Below are positions 36,457 to 44,851 of a stretch of 64,000 nt of DNA, piece by piece. The translations under genes and the position numbers were made by a program. Within the stretch, counting starts at the first letter, position 1; each line of letters starts with the position of its first letter. The notes under the pieces were generated by a model. The model was not told the DNA's origin. It searched no databases and saw nothing but the letters and a program-made list of their open reading frames with translations. The stretch covers positions 107,207 through 171,206 of the forward strand of contig NZ_BBPI01000069.1 of NCBI RefSeq assembly GCF_000787715.1, given 5' to 3'. Origin of the DNA: Sphingomonas parapaucimobilis NBRC 15100 (lineage in GTDB: Bacteria > Pseudomonadota > Alphaproteobacteria > Sphingomonadales > Sphingomonadaceae).

Positions 36457-36893
36457 CAGCTCTTGGCTCCGGCCGCCGCATCTTCGGCCGCCTGCGCCGC
36501 CGCCTCGAACGCCAACCGTATCGAAGGATGGCGGGCGGTATAGGACAGCGCCGGGGTGAAGATATCGATGCCCGGCCAGGCGGGGGCATCCCCCTGCCCC
36601 GCCGCCAGCCAGGCGGTGAGTTCGTCCCGCGCGGCGGCCAATTCGGTCACGCTGCGCCCGACGACATGCGCCGACAACAGGGCCGCCGACGCCTGCCCCA
36701 GGGCACAGGCGCGGACCAGCATGCCGACTTCGGTCACCCGGCCCGCTTCGTCGAGGTTGAGGTCCACGGTCACCCGGCTGCCGCAAATGGGCGAGCGGCG
36801 CTCGACACTGGCCATGGGATCGGTCAGTCGCCGATCATGTGGGATCGCCGTGGTCAGGCGCAAAATCTCTGCGTTATAGAGGGGCGCGTTCAT
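36456..36893 (-). CDS. iron-sulfur cluster assembly scaffold, NifU-like
   Basis: This 145-residue protein matches the IscU/NifU N-terminal fold: YNAEILRLTTAIPHDRRL, ASVERRSPICGSRVTVDLNL, LVRACALGQASAALL. Cysteine positions C-G-S near residue 37 and ACALGQ near 64 correspond to cluster ligands, although the spacing is looser than in true IscU, and the third cysteine is not clear. Proteins of this short type occur beside cvpA in alphaproteobacteria. The start is set by overlap with the cvpA stop (TGATG). Confidence 0.8.
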   Translation of the reverse strand: MNAPLYNAEILRLTTAIPHDRRLTDPMASVERRSPICGSRVTVDLNLDEAGRVTEVGMLVRACALGQASAALLSAHVVGRSVTELAAARDELTAWLAAGQGDAPAWPGIDIFTPALSYTARHPSIRLAFEAAAQAAEDAAAGAKS

Positions 36894-37456
36894 CACGGGG
36901 TCTCGCTTCTATTGGTCAGGCCGGAACCGGCAGAGGGGGTAGGCGCGCCGAAGACCGGCAGGCCGCGGCGACGGCGATCAACAAAATCGGCGATCCCGGC
37001 GCTGGTTGCATTCAACAGCTTGTAGGTGCGGCTCTTGACCATCCATTCGGGCCGCCGCGCAGGGCCGCCGCTGACCGTATCGACCATCAGCGCGACGACC
37101 AGAAACACGAGGCTGGCGAGGATCAGGCCCTTGAGCGCGCCGAAGCCGAAGCCCAGGGCACGGTCGACCGGACCCAGAACAGAGCTACGCGTCCGCGAAC
37201 CGATGGCCCGCGCGATCAGGCGCCCGCCGAGATAGGTCACCCCGACGATCAGTGCGAAGGCCAGAACCGCCGCTCCCGAGACGGTCCCGACCACCCCGGT
37301 CAGCGCCTGCGCCAAGGCGATGTGGAACATCTTCAACGCGGCGACGATCGCGACCCAGGCGAACAGCGCCAGAACCTCGGTGACGAAGCCCCGCATGAAC
37401 CCCTGTATCGCCGCGCCGAACACCGCGATCAGGACTAGAATATCTAGGGCCGTCAA
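36893..37456 (-). CDS. cvpA: CvpA family membrane protein
   Basis: This 187-residue protein has four transmembrane segments. It starts MTALDILVLIAVFGAAIQGF, followed by MRGFVTEVLALFAWVAIVAA, the canonical CvpA beginning, and GRLIARAIGSRTRSSVLGPV in the middle. In E. coli CvpA affects colicin V production and bile tolerance; in most bacteria the role is undefined. It starts a minus-strand run with the scaffold and antiporter genes, separated by about 100 bases from radA. Confidence 0.9.
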   Translation of the reverse strand: MTALDILVLIAVFGAAIQGFMRGFVTEVLALFAWVAIVAALKMFHIALAQALTGVVGTVSGAAVLAFALIVGVTYLGGRLIARAIGSRTRSSVLGPVDRALGFGFGALKGLILASLVFLVVALMVDTVSGGPARRPEWMVKSRTYKLLNATSAGIADFVDRRRRGLPVFGAPTPSAGSGLTNRSETP

Positions 37457-37559
37457 CGCCTGCTATCCCATATCTCAGCCAGCCCATGAACCACGACCGA
37501 GGCGGATCGGCAGTTCCGCCAGCGGCAAGGAGCGGAAACGCTACCCCCTGGCCCTTTCG

Positions 37560-38933
37560 CTACCCGCGCCCCAGCATATGGTCAACGAACTCCGCCAGGG
37601 TACGGAAGCCGGTCATGCGCAGGCCGCCCTCGTCACTGGCCATCGCGCGCGGCACGATCGCTTTTTCAAAACCGAGCTTGCCCGCCTCCTTCAATCGCAA
37701 CGGACCATGCGCGACGGAGCGGATTTCGCCCGACAGCGCGATTTCGCCGAAGACGATAGCGTCGGTCGGCACCGGCCGTTCGGACAGGGCCGAGATCAGC
37801 GCCGCCGCCACCGCCAGATCGGCGGCAGGATCCTGTATCCGGTAGCCGCCCGCAATGTTGAGATAGACCTCGGCCGACGAGAAGCTCAGCCCGCACCGCG
37901 CCTCCAGCACCGCGAGTATCATCGCCAGGCGTCCGGTGTCCCAGCCGACGACCGCGCGACGTGGCGTCGCACCGGAGGCGAGGCGGACGGTCAGCGCCTG
38001 GATCTCCACCAGCACCGGCCGCGTGCCCTCCAGCGCCGGGAAGACGGTCGCGCCGGTCACGCCTTCCTCGCGACTGGTCAGGAACAGTGACGACGGATTG
38101 CCGACTTCGGTCAGCCCCTCGGTCTGCATGGCGAAGACGCCGATCTCGTCGGTGCCGCCGAAGCGGTTCTTGATCGCGCGCAGGATGCGATACTGGTGGC
38201 TGCGCTCGCCCTCGAAGGCGAGGACGGTGTCGACCATATGCTCCAGCACGCGTGGCCCGGCGATCGATCCGTCCTTGGTGACATGGCCCACCAGCACGAC
38301 GGCTGTGCCGCGTTCCTTGGCGAAGCGGATCAGTTCCTGTCCCGATGCGCGCACCTGGCTGACGGTGCCCGGTGCGCCTTCAATCAGGTCCGAGTGCATG
38401 GTCTGGATCGAGTCAATGATGAGAAGCGCAGGCGGCGTCCCGATCGACAGGGTGGTCAGAATGTCACGAACCGAGGTCGCCGCTGCCAGCCGGACGGGCG
38501 CCTGCCCCAGCCCCAGTCGCCGGGCACGCAGACGGACCTGGTCTGCCGCTTCCTCGCCCGAGACATAGGCGACCGGCTTGCCCGCCATGGCCAGCTTGGC
38601 CGCTGCCTGAAGCAGCAGCGTGGACTTGCCGATCCCCGGATCGCCGCCGATCAGCGTGGCCGATCCCTCGACAAAGCCACCACCCAGCGCCCGATCAAGT
38701 TCGGCGATGCCGGTCGCCATCCGGTCGGGCAGCGGAATATCGGCATCCAGCCCGACCAGCTGGATCGCACGGCCGCCACCCTGAAGATTATGCTTGGCCG
38801 CGAACGGCGTCAGTTGGACCGGCGCTTCCTCCAGCATCGTGTTCCATTCTGAACAATCGGGGCATTGCCCCTGCCAGCGGGAGGACACCGAACCGCAGGA
38901 TTGGCAGACATAGCGCTTCTGGATCTTGGCCAT
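37560..38933 (-). CDS. radA: DNA repair protein RadA
   Basis: This is a RecA-like branch-migration ATPase of 457 residues. The N-terminal zinc ribbon is CQSCGSVSSRWQGQCPDC, the Walker A is GGDPGIGKSTLL (about residue 97), the RadA-specific KNRFG motif occurs as AIKNRFGGTDEIG, and the C-terminal Lon-like domain contains AADLAVAAALISALSERPVP. It helps finish recombination intermediates. It is divergent from the glycosyltransferase gene. Confidence 0.97.
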   Translation of the reverse strand: MAKIQKRYVCQSCGSVSSRWQGQCPDCSEWNTMLEEAPVQLTPFAAKHNLQGGGRAIQLVGLDADIPLPDRMATGIAELDRALGGGFVEGSATLIGGDPGIGKSTLLLQAAAKLAMAGKPVAYVSGEEAADQVRLRARRLGLGQAPVRLAAATSVRDILTTLSIGTPPALLIIDSIQTMHSDLIEGAPGTVSQVRASGQELIRFAKERGTAVVLVGHVTKDGSIAGPRVLEHMVDTVLAFEGERSHQYRILRAIKNRFGGTDEIGVFAMQTEGLTEVGNPSSLFLTSREEGVTGATVFPALEGTRPVLVEIQALTVRLASGATPRRAVVGWDTGRLAMILAVLEARCGLSFSSAEVYLNIAGGYRIQDPAADLAVAAALISALSERPVPTDAIVFGEIALSGEIRSVAHGPLRLKEAGKLGFEKAIVPRAMASDEGGLRMTGFRTLAEFVDHMLGRG

Positions 38934-39029
38934 GGCGATGCTCTAGCCGGAGCGGAACGAAAATGGAACGGATTTGATCGGGCGGCGGGAGTGGTCTTTG
39001 GAGTCCTGCCCGGCTATGGGGCGAACTCC

Positions 39030-40166
39030 ATGATCCCAGAACAATTTCGTGTCGCGCTGTTCAGCGGCAACTACAATTACACGCGCGACGGCGCGAACCA
39101 GAGCCTGAACCTGCTGGTCGGCCATCTGCTGGCGCGGGGTGTGGCCGTGCGGGTCTATTCACCGACCTCCTCGACGCCTGCTTTTCCGCCGGTCGGCGAT
39201 CTGGTCGATGTGCCTGCCATTCCGCTGCCGTTTCGCGCCGATTATAGGCTGGCGCGCGGGCTTCCGGCCGAGGTTCGGGCCGATCTGGAGGCGTTTGCAC
39301 CCAATATCGTCCATGTCTCGGCACCCGAATTTCTGGGGCACGCGGCCGTGCGCTGGGCACGGAAGAACGGCGTGGCGTCGATCGCCTCGGTCCATACCCG
39401 GTTCGAGACCTATCCGGCCTATTATCATCTGGGTTTCCTGGAACCGGCGATCATCAGGCTGCTGACCCGCTTCTACAACAAGTTCGACCGGATCGTCGCG
39501 CCCAGCCCCAGCATGATCGACCTGCTGCGCGGATGGGGCGTGACGCCGCCGATGGGCATCTGGTCGCGCGGGATCGACCATGACCGTTTCCGCTCCTCGC
39601 GCCGCAGTCTGGAATGGCGTCGCTCGCTGGGCATTGCGGACGGCGATGTGGCGATCGGTTTCCTGGGCCGGCTGGTCAAGGAAAAGGGCCTCGACGTCTT
39701 CGCCGAAGCATTGGCCGAACTCCGTCGGCGCGGCGTGGCGCACAAGGTGCTGGTCGTCGGCAAAGGCCCGGCGCAGGACTGGTTCGCAAAGGCTACACCC
39801 GATGCGATCTTCGCGGGCTATCAGACCGGTGACGATCTGGGCCGTGCGGTCGCATCGATGGACATCTTTTTCAATCCCAGCGTGACCGAGACCTTCGGCA
39901 ACGTCACGACCGAAGCGATGGCGGCGGGCGTGCCCGTGGTGGCGGCCAACGCAACCGGGGCGATGGACCTCGTGGCGAATGGTGAAACCGGCTATCTGGT
40001 CGGCGCGCGCGATATCACCGGCTATGCCGACGCGCTCGAGCGGATCGCCATCGACCAGGCCCTGCGCCGCCGGTTCAGCGAAGCGGGGCAAGCCCGCGTC
40101 GCCGATTACCGGTGGGACAAGGTCAACGACGCGGTGCTCGACGCCTATCGCGCCCTGTTTGCTTAA
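39030..40166 (+). CDS. GT4-family glycosyltransferase
   Basis: This 378-residue GT-B enzyme starts at ATG 39030, giving MIPEQFRVALFSGNYNYTRD. The C-terminal nucleotide-sugar-binding Rossmann part has IGFLGRLVKEKGLDVFAEAL and the E-x7-E motif FFNPSVTETFGNVTTEAMAA. It resembles glycolipid mannosyl- or glucosyl-transferases used for membrane glycolipids (sphingomonads have glycosphingolipids instead of lipopolysaccharide), but the acceptor is not known. It overlaps the DUF2218 gene tail by four bases on the opposite strand. Confidence 0.88.
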   Translation: MIPEQFRVALFSGNYNYTRDGANQSLNLLVGHLLARGVAVRVYSPTSSTPAFPPVGDLVDVPAIPLPFRADYRLARGLPAEVRADLEAFAPNIVHVSAPEFLGHAAVRWARKNGVASIASVHTRFETYPAYYHLGFLEPAIIRLLTRFYNKFDRIVAPSPSMIDLLRGWGVTPPMGIWSRGIDHDRFRSSRRSLEWRRSLGIADGDVAIGFLGRLVKEKGLDVFAEALAELRRRGVAHKVLVVGKGPAQDWFAKATPDAIFAGYQTGDDLGRAVASMDIFFNPSVTETFGNVTTEAMAAGVPVVAANATGAMDLVANGETGYLVGARDITGYADALERIAIDQALRRRFSEAGQARVADYRWDKVNDAVLDAYRALFA

Positions 40167-40453
40167 CCTTCGCGCCAGTCGAAGGTCAGCGGCGCTTCGC
40201 GAAAGGCGAAGCGGTCGAGATGGCTGGCAACGACCTCCCGCATCCGGGCGACGTCACCGTCCTCGGGCACGGTCAGAACGATATCCAGCGTCTCGCTGGC
40301 GGCGCGCATCTCCAGCTTTGACCCGTTGGGGAACAGGATCGTGCCTTCCTCTTCGGTGAAGGACACCTCCATCTTGTGGCTCCAATGCTTGGCGAGCTGC
40401 TGGAGATAGCGGCTGGCCGACTGGGTCGGCACGCGTGCAATAGACAGGCTCAT
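40163..40453 (-). CDS. DUF2218 protein
   Basis: This 96-residue protein starts MSLSIARVPTQSASRYLQQL and continues WSHKMEVSFTEEEGTILFPN, the usual DUF2218 start and beta-strand core. The family is often linked to siderophore or iron genes. Here it follows the PadR regulator with a four-base overlap (ATGA), so the two form one transcript, and it may be a small ligand-binding partner of the regulator. Confidence 0.85.
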   Translation of the reverse strand: MSLSIARVPTQSASRYLQQLAKHWSHKMEVSFTEEEGTILFPNGSKLEMRAASETLDIVLTVPEDGDVARMREVVASHLDRFAFREAPLTFDWREG

Positions 40454-41043
40454 TTCAGGCGCTCCACTTTCTGTGCGAGTTCGTCGATCATTGCGGCGAC
40501 CTGATGCACCATCTCCTGCGGCGCATCGCCGTCGCCAAAGCGTTCCATCACCGCCATCTTCAGCCCGCCCATGGCGCGCCGGATCGGGGCTGCATCGACT
40601 CGCTGGCGATGTTCGCCCAGTGCCCGCAGCCGGGCCAGCAACGCCTCGACCTGTTCGGCATTCTCGGTCAGGTGCGTGCGACCGGCATCGGTCGCGGCGA
40701 AGCGCTTCTTGGCCCCCTCGGACCGCTGTTCCTCGATAAAGCCCATCTCGTCGAGCAGGGTGATCGTCGGATAGATGACGCCCGGGCTGGGCGCATAGGC
40801 GCCACCGGTCATCGCCTCGACCTCACGGATCAGGTCATAGCCGTGGCGTGGTTCGTCGGCGATCAGCTTCAGCAGCACGAGCCGCAGCTCGCTGCCGTCG
40901 AACATCCGACCCCGGCGACCGCCGCCCGGTCCTCGCCGTCCGCCCCGTGGGTCTTCGAAATCCCATTGAACGTCCAACGGCCCGAAACTCCACCGGCCGC
41001 GCCGCTGGTGATGGTCATGGCCGAGTCCATGAAAATGTCGCAT
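40450..41043 (-). CDS. PadR-family transcriptional regulator
   Basis: This 197-residue repressor-type protein has a histidine/arginine/glycine-rich head (residues 1-45). A PadR winged helix follows: LRLVLLKLIADEPRHGYDLI, APSPGVIYPTITLLDEMGFI. The C-terminal helical dimerisation part comes last. ATG 41043 is preceded by GGAG nine bases upstream. The histidine-rich N-terminus (HFHGLGHDHHQ) could bind metal. Two identical 12-bp sites lie in its upstream region, suggesting autoregulation and control of rarA. Confidence 0.9.
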   Translation of the reverse strand: MRHFHGLGHDHHQRRGRWSFGPLDVQWDFEDPRGGRRGPGGGRRGRMFDGSELRLVLLKLIADEPRHGYDLIREVEAMTGGAYAPSPGVIYPTITLLDEMGFIEEQRSEGAKKRFAATDAGRTHLTENAEQVEALLARLRALGEHRQRVDAAPIRRAMGGLKMAVMERFGDGDAPQEMVHQVAAMIDELAQKVERLK

Positions 41044-41072
41044 CGTGATACTCCGACTGGGTTTTGATACGG

Positions 41073-41120
41073 TCAAGATATATCACGGCAATCCTATTTC
41101 AAGATGCCTCAAGATATATC
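41073..41120. promoter_or_regulatory. duplicated PadR-type operator between padR and rarA
   Basis: TCAAGATATATC occurs exactly twice as a direct repeat (41073-41084 and 41109-41120), 36 bp apart, between the divergent padR and rarA genes. Each holds the self-complementary core GATATATC. The AT-rich repeats stand out in GC-rich DNA and fit PadR binding, which favours ATAT-containing sites. Confidence 0.6.
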
Positions 41121-41168
41121 GTTAGCCTGAGAGGTGACGGGGGGCTTCGACGCTCCTACATGATGCTC

Positions 41169-42509
41169 ATGGCCGATCTCTTCGCGGGTATGGACCCCGC
41201 CCCCGTCCAGCCCTTCCTCACGGCCGATGCGCCGCTGGCCGACCGCCTGCGCCCGATGAAACTGGCCGAGGTTGTCGGGCAAGGTCACCTGACCGGGTCC
41301 GAAGGCGCCATCGGGCGAATGGTCGCAGCCGGGCGTCTGTCGTCGATGATCCTCTGGGGGCCGCCGGGCACCGGCAAGACGACGATCGCCCGGCTGCTCG
41401 CCGCCGAAGTGGGGTTGCGCTATGCGGCGATCTCGGCGGTCTTTTCCGGGGTGGCGGACCTGAAGAAGGTCTTCGCCGAAGCGCGCGACCATGCCCGGCT
41501 GGGCCAGCGGACCCTTTTGTTCGTGGATGAGATCCATCGCTTCAACCGGGCGCAGCAGGACGGTTTCCTGCCTTTCGTCGAGGATGGCACGGTCACGCTG
41601 GTCGGCGCGACGACGGAGAACCCTTCCTTCGAACTCAACGCCGCGCTTCTGAGCCGGGCGCAGGTACTGATCCTCCATCGGCTCGGGCAGCCCGCGCTGG
41701 AGCAGTTGCTGGAGCGGGCGGAGGCGTTGATGGAGCGCCCCCTGCCCCTGCAATCCGCCGCCCGCGATGCGCTGCTCGCCAGCGCCGATGGAGATGGCCG
41801 CTTCCTGCTCAACCAGGCCGAGACGCTGTTTGCGGTCGACCTTCCCGAACCGCTCGACGCCGCCGGGCTGTCGGCATTCCTGCAACGCCGGGTCGCGGTC
41901 TATGACAAGGATCGCGAGGGGCATTACAACCTGATCTCGGCCCTGCATAAGTCGATCCGGGGATCCGACCCGCAAGCCGCCCTCTACTATCTCGCGCGGA
42001 TGCTGACCGCAGGCGAGGAGCCGCTCTATCTGCTGCGTCGTCTGACCCGCACGGCCATTGAGGATATCGGTCTCGCCGATCCGCAGGCTCTGACCCAGTG
42101 TCTCGCGGCCAAGGACGCCTATGAGTTTCTCGGCTCGCCCGAGGGGGAACTGGCGATCGTGCAGGCGTGTCTGTACCTCGCCACCGCGCCGAAATCGAAT
42201 GCGGCCTATAAGGCGCAGAAGCAGGCATGGCGGACCGCGAAGGAGACCGGATCGCTGATGCCCCCCGCCAATATCCTGAACGCGCCGACCAAGCTGATGA
42301 AGCAGATCGGCTATGGCGCAGGCTATCAGTACGACCATGACGCGGATGGCGGTTTTTCGGGCGCGAATTACTGGCCGGACGAGTTGCCGCCGCAGAGCTT
42401 CTATGAACCGTCGGGGCGCGGTCTGGAGAAACGTATCGCCGAGCGCATGGCCTGGTGGGACGAGCGCCGCCGCGCCTTGCAGGATGGCGGCGATGACCGT
42501 CGCGGCTGA
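41169..42509 (+). CDS. rarA: replication-associated recombination protein A (RarA/MgsA)
   Basis: This 446-residue clamp-loader-like AAA+ ATPase acts at stalled replication forks. It begins MADLFAGMDP; the ATG at 41169 is my choice, although ATGs at 41160 and 41163 lie in frame. Walker A is WGPPGTGKTTIARLL, Walker B FVDEIHRFNRAQQD, and sensor 1 GATTENPSFELN. The C-terminal tetramerisation domain includes DPQAALYYLARMLTAGEEPL. It overlaps the DUF429 gene and is divergent from padR. Confidence 0.95.
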   Translation: MADLFAGMDPAPVQPFLTADAPLADRLRPMKLAEVVGQGHLTGSEGAIGRMVAAGRLSSMILWGPPGTGKTTIARLLAAEVGLRYAAISAVFSGVADLKKVFAEARDHARLGQRTLLFVDEIHRFNRAQQDGFLPFVEDGTVTLVGATTENPSFELNAALLSRAQVLILHRLGQPALEQLLERAEALMERPLPLQSAARDALLASADGDGRFLLNQAETLFAVDLPEPLDAAGLSAFLQRRVAVYDKDREGHYNLISALHKSIRGSDPQAALYYLARMLTAGEEPLYLLRRLTRTAIEDIGLADPQALTQCLAAKDAYEFLGSPEGELAIVQACLYLATAPKSNAAYKAQKQAWRTAKETGSLMPPANILNAPTKLMKQIGYGAGYQYDHDADGGFSGANYWPDELPPQSFYEPSGRGLEKRIAERMAWWDERRRALQDGGDDRRG

Positions 42510-43353
42510 CCGTTTCGGTGGCTTCGTGGCAATCGACTGGTCCGGTGCGCATGGCACTGCACATCCGGGGATCCAGGTCGCACTCTGTCATTCCGGAAAC
42601 GCAGCGCCTCGCATCGTGACGCCGCCGGGACGGGCCTGGTCACGCAAAGGCGTGGCCGAATGGCTTCTCGCCCGCGCAGACGCGCCGCTGCTGATCGGAT
42701 TTGACTTCAGCTTTTCGGCCCCGTTCGTCACCCGCGGGGCGCATCTGCCGGGAGACAGGCCGACAGCGGACGCACGGGCTCTCTGGGCCTATGTCGATGA
42801 CAGCTGCGACGATCCCGATCTGGGCGCGCGGAGTTTCCTGGAGGCACGGCGCGGGCGGCATTTCTATTTTGGAGCGGCGGACGGGCGAAAGGCGGACTTC
42901 CTCCATTGGAGGACCTGCGAGATCGCGAACGATGGCGCACGCAAGCCCTCGACCGTCTATGACGCCATCGGCGCGTCGCAGGTGGCCAAGGCGAGCTTTG
43001 CCGGAATGCGGCTGCTCCGGCGGCTGGACGGGCACGTCGCCATCTGGCCGTTCGATCCGGTGCCGCCCGCGGGTGCGCTGGTCGTCGAAATCTATACCTC
43101 CATCGCCGCCCGTGACGCCGGTCGTCCGCGCGGACGGAGCAAGATGCGCAGTGCCGAGGCGCTGGACGACGCGCTGATCGCCTTGGGCAGCGAACCGCAT
43201 GACCCGCTGCATCGGTACGACGATCACAGCACCGACGCGATCCTGACCGCCGCCTGGCTGCGCACCATGGCGATGCGCGACGATCTCTGGCATCCGGCGG
43301 GCCTCACCCATCAGGTTGCGCAAACGGAGGGCTGGACCTTCGGCGTGTCTTGA
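42493..43353 (+). CDS. DUF429 protein
   Basis: This 286-residue protein starts MTVAADRFGGFVAIDWSGAH. The family is a predicted RNase H-fold nuclease (DUF429), with the acidic IDWSGA motif and a second acidic patch in LLIGFDFSFSAPF. Late features are LVVEIYTSIAARDAG and HSTDAILTAAWL with acidic residues suited to metal binding. It overlaps the end of rarA by 17 bases. An ATG at 42484 is an equally possible start. Biological role unknown. Confidence 0.8.
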   Translation: MTVAADRFGGFVAIDWSGAHGTAHPGIQVALCHSGNAAPRIVTPPGRAWSRKGVAEWLLARADAPLLIGFDFSFSAPFVTRGAHLPGDRPTADARALWAYVDDSCDDPDLGARSFLEARRGRHFYFGAADGRKADFLHWRTCEIANDGARKPSTVYDAIGASQVAKASFAGMRLLRRLDGHVAIWPFDPVPPAGALVVEIYTSIAARDAGRPRGRSKMRSAEALDDALIALGSEPHDPLHRYDDHSTDAILTAAWLRTMAMRDDLWHPAGLTHQVAQTEGWTFGVS

Positions 43354-43372
43354 CGCTAGGGGGATCGGCGAC

Positions 43373-43447
43373 GCCGGATTAGCACAGCGGTAGTGCAGCG
43401 GTTTTGTAAACCGAAGGTCGGGAGTTCGATCCTCCCATCCGGCTCCA
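43373..43447 (+). tRNA. tRNA-Thr (anticodon UGU)
   Basis: This folds as a cloverleaf. The acceptor is GCCGGAT/ATCCGGC, the D arm GCAC...GTGC, and the anticodon loop TTTGTAA with TGT at positions 34-36. The T arm is GGGAG/CTCCC with TTCGATC, and CCA is encoded at 43445-43447. One mismatch sits at the base of the anticodon stem (G-A). An integrase gene begins to read towards it from the right, so its 3' end is the likely phage attachment site. Confidence 0.93.
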
Positions 43448-43558
43448 TTAAAACCTTAGTTTTCCGCCATTTCTTGGGTGGATAGTACCATGAAAACATC
43501 AAGTTTCCAAGGTTCAAATGGGCCTGCCACCGCCCGAATCACTATCCCTTCAGGTTCA

Positions 43559-44533
43559 TCAGTAGGTGAGCGCCTCCGCCGCTCCGGCCAAAAAGGTAGG
43601 CGAAAAGCGAGCATAGACCCGCTCGGTGATTGCGCTGTCGGTATGGCCTAGGAAGCGAGCAATCTGCGCCATCGGCGTTCCCGCCTCCGCCATCCAAACC
43701 GCCGCGCTGTGTCGCATCATGTGAGGCGTCGCCTTGACACCCGCCCGCTGGCACGCCGCAGCAAAGCCTTTCTTGATCGACGCGACCCTGTCCCTGCCAT
43801 GTTCGATCACATAATCGCTCATCGCGCCTGCCTTGGCATCCTTCAGCGCCGCGAAAAGCTGATCGTTCATCGGAACCGTGGCCCGGTATTTCGAGGTCTG
43901 CACCCGGTCGCGCGGGTTGAGTTCGATCAGCCGCTTGTCGAAATAGACGCGATCCCAGGTCAGGTCCAAGATCGCATTAGTCCGCGCGCCGGTCCCGACC
44001 GCCACCTTGAGGAACAGCGCGATATGCGGAGCGACCGCAGCGTCGAGTACCTTGCGAAACTCTGCCTTAGTCAGATGCCCAACAGGCGTTGAGGTCAGCT
44101 TAGGCATCTGAATGAACGGGGCCTTGTCGATCATCTTCCGCTTCTCAGCCCAGTTCAATGCCGCTCGGATAACCGCCAGTTCGTTGCGCACCGTGATCGG
44201 CTTGCAATGCGGACGCCGCGCTCGGTAGCTCGCGGCCGATCCTTCATCCACGCGTACGATCGGAAGATTACCCCAGAAAGGCTTGGCGGCCTTCCAAGCC
44301 GTCGTGGCCCGGAAGTGTGAAGCCATTTCTATCTTTGCGATCAGGTAAGCTTCGACCACCTGCCCCACAGTGCTGTATTTTTCGCCTACCGAGCGTCGGT
44401 GCCAGAATGAACGAGCTGCGGCCTCTGCGGCCGCTCGATCATCCGTTCCAAGCGAATGTCGGTGGCGTCGTCCGTCCTCGTCCCAGACGATGGCGAGCTT
44501 TTTTCGATATCGTTGGAGGCGATATTCTGGCAC
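43559..44533 (-). CDS. int: phage tyrosine integrase
   Basis: This 324-residue tyrosine recombinase would insert and excise the prophage at tRNA-Thr. Catalytic residues are Arg184 (GTGARTNAIL), His271 and Arg274 (HMMRHSA), His297 (FLGHTDSAIT) and Tyr307 (ERVYARF). The start is taken as GTG 44533 because GGAG lies upstream and the first residues (VPEYRLQRYRKKLAIVW) look like an arm-binding domain. That makes it overlap the excisionase gene by about 150 bases in another frame. A longer frame upstream is out-of-frame shadow. Confidence 0.93.
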   Translation of the reverse strand: MPEYRLQRYRKKLAIVWDEDGRRHRHSLGTDDRAAAEAAARSFWHRRSVGEKYSTVGQVVEAYLIAKIEMASHFRATTAWKAAKPFWGNLPIVRVDEGSAASYRARRPHCKPITVRNELAVIRAALNWAEKRKMIDKAPFIQMPKLTSTPVGHLTKAEFRKVLDAAVAPHIALFLKVAVGTGARTNAILDLTWDRVYFDKRLIELNPRDRVQTSKYRATVPMNDQLFAALKDAKAGAMSDYVIEHGRDRVASIKKGFAAACQRAGVKATPHMMRHSAAVWMAEAGTPMAQIARFLGHTDSAITERVYARFSPTFLAGAAEALTY

Positions 44534-44685
44534 TCGAATTTCTCCACTTCCTCGCTGCGGACCCGCAGAAGGCGGCCGCCCAGCTTGAACGCTGGCAAAT
44601 CGCCGCTCTTGATGAGCGAGTAAACGGTGTCCGTGCCGCAACCCCAGTGCTCAGCCAGGGACGACACGCTGTAGACACTACCCAT
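44386..44685 (-). CDS. xis: excisionase / AlpA-like DNA-binding protein
   Basis: This 99-residue protein begins with a winged helix-turn-helix of the excisionase (HTH_17) type: SVSSLAEHWGCGTDTVYSLI, then KSGDLPAFKLGGRLLRV, residues 6-42. The last 45 residues are an unstructured tail overlapping the integrase coding sequence. A strong ribosome site (GGGAGGGAGGG) precedes its ATG at 44685. It follows the leftward early genes and directly precedes int, the usual place for a recombination directionality factor. Confidence 0.88.
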   Translation of the reverse strand: MGSVYSVSSLAEHWGCGTDTVYSLIKSGDLPAFKLGGRLLRVRSEEVEKFECQNIASNDIEKSSPSSGTRTDDATDIRLERMIERPQRPQLVHSGTDAR

Positions 44686-44851
44686 CCCTCCCTCCCTTCA
44701 ACTTCTGGCGAACCTCAGCGGAATCGCCCGCCATCTGCACGCAGCGCCCGCCCGCGCAGTATTCGGTGGCTACTTGCTGTGTGCCGGGGCGGATCACGCG
44801 GTATCCATCGGCACCGACCTTCTCGCTCATCGCGAAACCGGAGGCGGTCAT
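44678..44851 (-). CDS. small phage protein with CAGGRC motif
   Basis: This 57-residue frame starts MTASGFAMSEKVGADGYRVI. It has two cysteines in EYCAGGRCVQMAGDS and a basic tail. Its ATG overlaps the DpdA-like stop (ATGA) and its end overlaps the start of the excisionase gene. These couplings support it as a real gene. Function unknown. Confidence 0.6.
   Translation of the reverse strand: MTASGFAMSEKVGADGYRVIRPGTQQVATEYCAGGRCVQMAGDSAEVRQKLKGGRDG

Noticed and set aside
41109..42557. 482-codon minus-strand frame opposite rarA
   Set aside because: rarA has intact Walker motifs on the plus strand; the antisense frame shows only shadow composition.
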